Shown here one piece after another: positions 62,201 through 64,000 of a stretch of DNA of 64,000 nucleotides. Within the stretch, counting starts at the first letter, position 1. Every line of letters begins with the position of its first letter. This DNA is from G965215045 sp965215045 (lineage in GTDB: Bacteria > Pseudomonadota > Gammaproteobacteria > JABABF01): contig OZ244031.1 in assembly GCA_965215045.1 (NCBI GenBank), positions 1,922,001 through 1,986,000 on the forward strand, read 5' to 3'. Made by a program: the position numbers and the translations under genes. The notes beneath the pieces are model-generated. The model did no database searches and was not told the origin of the DNA. It saw only the letters and a program-made list of their open reading frames with translations.

Positions 62201-64000
62201 GGGTCAGACGACCGGGAGCGTGGAATTCAGTGCGGAGGAGTCGGGGGTGTATGCACTGACAGTGGTCAGTGCGGCATTTGGGAGCGGGGCACCCGGTGAC
62301 CAGGTGGACCTGCTGGAGAGTGCGCCATCTCCGGCGGCGGAGTTGCGGGTGGGTGTGCGCCAGGGGGTGCTGGCGACGCAGTGGGGCACGGAGATTTTGC
62401 CGGAGGGTGAGACGGCGTTTTTGCACTTGCAGGTCTCTGGCCTGGTGAGGGGAGAGGTTCTGAAGTTGCAGGTGCTGGGGGAGGAGTTGGAGTTTTTGCC
62501 GGGGCTGCTGAGTGTGTCGGCCCCGGAGTGGAGTGCGGTGGTGCGTGTGGGTGCGAGCCCGGATGGCCAGGCGGAGCCCAGGGAGGAGAAGAGGATCCGT
62601 GTGCAGGTGGTGGAGGCACTGGTAGGAGTGGAGATTGCGTCGGCGGAGGTGGAGGTGGTGATACCGCGTCACGGGTATGCGGTGAGCGAGTTGGAAGTTG
62701 TGCGTGAGTGGCGCAGTGGCGTGCTGTTTCCAGTGGGTGTGCGCTTGAACGAGGTGGCACCAGTAACGGCGACAGTGCAGGTGCGGGTGCGAGAGATGGA
62801 CAGTGATGCATTGCGGCATTGGGAATTGCAGATCGCAGCGGGGGCACAGAGGGGGAGTATCTCCCTGGATTTGCCCGCGGGACGGTATGAAATTTCAGTG
62901 CAGGAGGCGCGCTTTGTAAGTACCGGGGTTGGAGACCAGGAGGAGTTGGAGTTGCAGGCGGGGCCGGCACTGGTGCGGATTGTGGATGAGAAAACGTTGC
63001 AGTTAAGGGCCTTGCCGGGGTTGGTGGCAGAGGGCGGTGTGGGTGAATTGGAACTGCAGGGTCTGAACCTGTTGAGCGATGAGCGGCTGGAGGTGTCTCT
63101 GGGTGTGGCTTCGGGGCAGGAGGGGGGTGTGCGCCTGGATGCGGAGAGTGTGGAGTTGACGGCACGGACGCCGACGGTGCGGGTGGGGTGGAGTGCGGTG
63201 TCCGATGGGCGGGCGGAGCCGCGGGAGAGTGTGATGTTCAGGGCGGAGTCAGTGGAGGCGGGTTCAGCGGAGGTGGAGGTGGTGATACCGCGGCACGGGT
63301 ATGCGCTGAGTGCTCTTCGGGTGCGGCCGCAGGAGGTGGTGACGCGGGAGACGGTGCAGGTGGAGGTGGAGGTGAACCGTGCTGTGCCGGCGACAGTCAC
63401 TGTGATGGTGCAGGCGGAGTTGCAGGGGACGGTGCGATGGACAGGGGTCTTGCGTATGGTGGCGGGTCAGACGACCGGGAGCGTGGAGTTCAGCGCGCAG
63501 GAGGCGGGGGTGTATGCACTGACAGTGGTCAGTGCGGCGTTTGTGGGCGGGGAGCCTGGTGACCAGCTGGACCTGTTGGAGAGTACGCCGTCTCCGGCGG
63601 CGGAATTGCGGGTGGGTGTGCGCCAGGGGGTGCTGGCGACGCGGTGGGACACGGAGATTTTGCCGGAGGGTGAGACGGCGTTTTTGCACTTGCAAGTCTC
63701 TGGCCTGGTGAGGGGAGATGTTCTGAAGTTGCAGGTGCTGGGGGAGGAGTTGGAGTTTTTGCCGGGGCTGCTGAGTGTGTCGGCTCCGGAGTGGAGTGCG
63801 GTGGTGCGTGTAGGTGCGAGCCCGGATGGCCAGGCGGAGCCCAGGGAGGAGAAGAGGATCCGTGTGCAGGTGGTGGAGTCTCTGGTGGGGGTGGAGATTG
63901 CGTCGGCGGAGGTGGAAGTAGTGATACCGCGTCACGGGTATGCGTTGAGCGAGTTGGAAGTTGCGCGGGAATGGCGCAGTGGTGTGCGGTTGCCGGTGGG
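53277..64000 (+). CDS. Giant secreted tandem-repeat protein, 3' end outside window (repeat protein 2)
   Basis: The frame starting at ATG 53277 has no stop to the window end: 3,574 codons and open. I followed it in frame through the region. The signal peptide is LLQCAGMLLGVLAFSLPVQA, cleaved before QE. The first kilobases hold Calx-beta-like units related to repeat protein 1. From residue 1290 the protein is an array of 208- and 213-residue units bounded by I-P-R-[H/N]-G-Y at residues 1290, 1498, 1763, 1974, 2182, 2490, 2703, 2916, 3129, 3337 and 3550. Each unit is two beta-rich lobes; the second ends with DG-x-AEPRE. Very G-rich on this strand, poor in Lys and Cys. Likely exported surface protein; function unknown. 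RBS AAAGG. No other gene in this stretch is credible. Confidence 0.9.
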   Translation, partial: MVAASIKIFSLPRLLLQCAGMLLGVLAFSLPVQAQENLEPSAQLPQIFLSVREAYVREGDQAHLEVRAENLQPGERLDVQLTVGAEHADDVSLEINTLSLTAGASSQTVHVLALADGTAELREIVSITATGMAGDTVLSSTAGVTIPRHGYAKITLQAEMREDELWEGETGHIDVSGGNLQEGERLRVYIHTLFPRDSSEVSFEPPEVYLTASTPNQTVLVHALPDGHSEWRESILIVVAASPRMIRQLSFDIPGHKQVRLNVRRHKWVSLTDVALLEGHRISLRVSAAQLSAGQRLRVSLQGGGAHAEDLRFSPNPVILTTSTPSRSVWVEGYSDGLVERHERIQIQATAPEASLEKTVDIHIPRHGYAVQSMRVVPSRIRPGVSVPLELEIVLNAPAPEPFRPGTSYEQLRVSYRLYHRGTPIWQDPLYSGWAVAGPVASRTFRIPLPIQDHVQSPGEYSVVTRNKFTFRWAEYDDQMILDLKRTAYLSVDAGWKMSFLSRERFSEGEVATLQLEPSSLPGDERLELSFTVDAEHASDVALEPSTLTLTAAVSSQTVRVRVLEDGVAEPRETVQITASDVTDGTVVRNTAVVVIPRHGYAVSELKVAREWRSGVRLPVGVRLNAVAPVTATVQVRVRELDSDALQYWELQFAAGAQRGNVFLDLPVGRYEVSVQESRFVSAEVGDQEELGLQATPVVVEVLSAEVQPPNDLDRSQPSLHLDLFDGWCGSQEVVVKSREGYKECLAVYATNLGIDQVWEVFISSDHPDDLVFSVSTVTLTATHSYAAVLVYVRADGVPELEEQIRLTVRAKEAGMIVSTASLMFSVEGVSWTAHIPEWRGAPGYVPAHWIYYEGGKAYLRLRAWGLMRGEKLTAHISVDSEHQQDVRLSTTVVTLARGGLSWSVREEIEIFVLRDGEIEPTETIIFNVHIEGFGTTTTHLTVLGMRLRPGSGWTYKIREGGRFYLYVGARVGGRYLWPEESLDVRITMDTAHAGDLRLSRDRVTLGYMDRQIEVEAVPDGVPEPQEEIVLTISAVDPTLGIDAAKVVIEIPAHSYPAMLNMRLLPQEILLEGEGAELQLEALDLLDDEDLYLSLTMDAEHADDVSLERTRLTMSGRFLYWQRTRVRVQVLEDGVAEPREIVQITVPEDTIKYIGVYGETRNTVIKSRRSTAVVVIPRHGYVLSELEVVREWRSGSPLLVGVRLNEVAPVTATVQVQVRDLDNDTLQHWELQVVTGAQRGNVSLNLSAGRYEISVQEARFVSAGVGDQEELELQAAPAVVEVAAEVEVVIPRHGYAVSELEVVWELRRGSLLPVDVRLNAVAPVTATVQVQVREMDSGALQHWELQIAAGAQRGSISLDLPAGRYEISVQEARFVSAGVGDQEELELQAAPVVVRIVDERALQLRALPGLVAEGEMGELELQGLNLLSNERLEVSLGVASGQEGDVRLDAERLELTARTPTVRVGWSAVSDGQAEPRESVIFRAVSAEAGSTEVKVVIPRNGYAVSEFGIVREFPNGNLFLMGVQSSLVAPGIVQSTWRVASGGLSDGEAETGEIIWRREWFSESEVARELQSGVRLPVGVRLNAVAPVTATVQVRVREMDSDALQHWELQVSAGAQMGSVSLELFAGRYEVSVQEARFVSAGLGDQEELELQAVPVVVRIVDEKALRLRALPGLVAEGGVGELELQGLNLLNDERLEVSLGVASGQEGDVILDVESVELTARTPTVRVGWSAVSDGQAEPRESVIFRAEAAEAGSAEVEVVIPRHGYALSELEVAGEWRSGALLPVGVRLNAVAPVTATVQVRMREMGSDASQHWKLQIAAGVRWGSVSVSLDDFAAGLYEMSVQEARFVSAGLGDQEELELQAAPVVVRIVGEKALQLSALRGSVAEGEISELELQGLNLLSDERLEVSLGVASGQEGDVRLDAERVELTARTPTVRVGWSAVSDGRAEPRESVIFRAESAEAGSAEVKVVIPRHGYVLSELEVLREWRSGLPLLASVRLNAVAPVTATVQVQVREMDSDTLQHRELQIAAGAQRGSVSLDLPAGRYQVSVQEARFVSAGTGDQEELELPAVPAVVRIVGETVLQLRALPGLVAEGETGELELRGLNLLSDERLEVSLGVASGQEGDVRLDAERVELTARTPTVRVGWSAVSDGQAEPRESVIFRAEAAEVGSAEVEVVIPRNGYAVSNLDYVIETRNGGLLLVSWQVSPTAVGTTERATWQQWFEWAGLSDEEVETEIIWTLWRFSIASGWRSDEEAETGWITWEGVSESVEPFHEDVVLEEGWEYISSLEFRRGSLLPVGVRLNAVAPVTATVQVGVREMGSDALRHWEFQIAAGARWGSVSVSLNDFAAGWYEISVQEARFVSAGLGDQEELELRAVPIVAQIVDERALQLRALPGLVAEGGVGELELQGLNLLSDERLEVSLGVASGQEGDVRLDAERVELTARTPTVRVGWSAVSDGQAEPRESVIFRAEAAEVGSAEVEVVIPRHGYVLSALRVRPQEVVTRETAQVEVEVNRAVPATVTVTVQAELQGTVRWTGVLRMVAGQTTGSVEFSAQEAGVYVLTVVSAAFGSGAPGDQVDLLESAPSPAAELRVGVRQGVLATRWDTEILPEGETAFLHLQVSGLVRGEVLKLQVLGEELEFLPGLLSVSAPEWSAVVRVGASPDGQAEPREEKRIRVQVVEALVGVEIASAEVEVVIPRHGYAVSALRVRPQEVVTRETAQVEVEMNRAVPATVTLMVQAELQGDAVWTGVLRMVAGQTTGSVEFSAEEAGVYALTVVSAAFVGGEPGDQLDLLESTPSPAAELRVGVRQGVLATRWDTEILPEGETAFLHLQVSGLVRGEVLKLQVLGEELEFLPGLLSVSAPEWSAVVRVGASPDGQAEPREEKRIRVQVVEALVGVEIASAEVEVVIPRHGYALSALRVRPQEVVTRETAQVEVEVNRAVPATVTLTVQAELQGDAVWTGVLRMVAGQTTGSVEFSAEESGVYALTVVSAAFGSGAPGDQVDLLESAPSPAAELRVGVRQGVLATQWGTEILPEGETAFLHLQVSGLVRGEVLKLQVLGEELEFLPGLLSVSAPEWSAVVRVGASPDGQAEPREEKRIRVQVVEALVGVEIASAEVEVVIPRHGYAVSELEVVREWRSGVLFPVGVRLNEVAPVTATVQVRVREMDSDALRHWELQIAAGAQRGSISLDLPAGRYEISVQEARFVSTGVGDQEELELQAGPALVRIVDEKTLQLRALPGLVAEGGVGELELQGLNLLSDERLEVSLGVASGQEGGVRLDAESVELTARTPTVRVGWSAVSDGRAEPRESVMFRAESVEAGSAEVEVVIPRHGYALSALRVRPQEVVTRETVQVEVEVNRAVPATVTVMVQAELQGTVRWTGVLRMVAGQTTGSVEFSAQEAGVYALTVVSAAFVGGEPGDQLDLLESTPSPAAELRVGVRQGVLATRWDTEILPEGETAFLHLQVSGLVRGDVLKLQVLGEELEFLPGLLSVSAPEWSAVVRVGASPDGQAEPREEKRIRVQVVESLVGVEIASAEVEVVIPRHGYALSELEVAREWRSGVRLPV
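55533..55757 (+). repeat. 225-bp segment shared by the two giant genes (copy in gene 2)
   Basis: Partner of 47300-47524. The flanks differ more, though further similarity continues at lower level (for example the DVRITMD-like text near 56220 and 47930). Confidence 0.85.
57144..64000 (+). repeat. Tandem array of 624-bp (A) and 639-bp (B) coding units
   Basis: Unit starts, defined by the ATA/ATT of the I-P-R-H-G-Y codons: A at 57144, A with insert 57768, A 58563, A 59196, A with insert 59820, B 60744, B 61383, B 62022, A 62661, B 63285, A 63924 (cut by the window end). Spacing is 624 or 639 bp (633 for one A), apart from the two insert-bearing units (795 and 924). DNA identity between B units is visibly high, and all lengths are multiples of three. 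Confidence 0.93.

Noticed and set aside
57152..62819. Several minus-strand frames of 700-820 codons, and many smaller ones
   Set aside because: They run antisense to the continuous plus-strand repeat gene. Their composition (Pro, Ser, His, Thr, Arg-rich) is what the complement of G-rich repeats gives, and they lack signal peptides and start sites consistent with translation.

Overview
The window looks like chromosomal DNA of a GC-rich gammaproteobacterium. The best taxonomic clue is the block aspartate kinase, csrA, tRNA-Ser(GCU) at 9.3-11.2 kb, an arrangement known from pseudomonads and relatives. A ThrH-type HAD phosphatase, two bacterial tRNA-Ser genes and Opp/YejF-type transporters fit the same group. 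No rRNA, IS element, prophage or cas gene was seen. No stretch longer than about 260 bases lacks a gene.

Layout. 1-1260: C-terminal part of a UvrD/RecB-type helicase-nuclease. 1.5-7.2 kb: an LLM-type flavin oxidoreductase facing a tightly packed minus-strand operon (SDR, acyl-CoA ligase, biotin-dependent carboxyltransferase, low-molecular-weight phosphatase). 7.4-9.1 kb: an AT-richer ImmA/IrrE plus DUF4411 PIN module that looks like a toxin-antitoxin import. 9.3-11.2 kb: tRNA-Ser, csrA with an unusually long tail, lysC. 11.3-13.4 kb: a lipoprotein glycoside hydrolase of family 2. 13.4-18.3 kb: moaC, an NTF2-like gene, moaD, moaE, flavin reductase, NUDIX, rmuC and a Bcp peroxiredoxin, mostly joined by 4-bp start/stop overlaps. 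18.4-31.4 kb: queuosine-precursor transporter, Tag glycosylase and many enzymes typical of CoA-thioester, lipid or steroid-like catabolism (two LLM oxidoreductases, two enoyl-CoA hydratases, SDR, NTF2-like, amidohydrolase, DUF1254, KstD-like flavoprotein). 28.9-34.2 kb holds a duplicated two-gene cassette (tyrosine-phosphatase-like protein plus FAD dehydrogenase), one copy of which has lost its catalytic cysteine. 34.4-46.6 kb: a glycosyltransferase, a four-gene oligopeptide ABC operon, tRNA-Ser(GGA), two VOC proteins, SDR, sulfotransferase, POT transporter and thrH.

46.7-64.0 kb is the most unusual part: two adjacent giant genes for secreted beta-sandwich repeat proteins. The first (46715-53236, 2,173 aa) ends in a dockerin-like calcium-loop motif. 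The second starts at 53277 and is still open at the window edge after 3,574 codons. From 57.1 kb it is an array of near-identical 624-bp and 639-bp units bounded by an I-P-R-[H/N]-G-Y signature, with sequence evidence of recombination between units. The many long minus-strand reading frames here are shadows of this G-rich repeat DNA.

A second window-wide theme is short tandem repeats (units of about 26 to 89 bp) placed directly behind stop codons. They are prominent where two genes converge, and one runs into a coding end.
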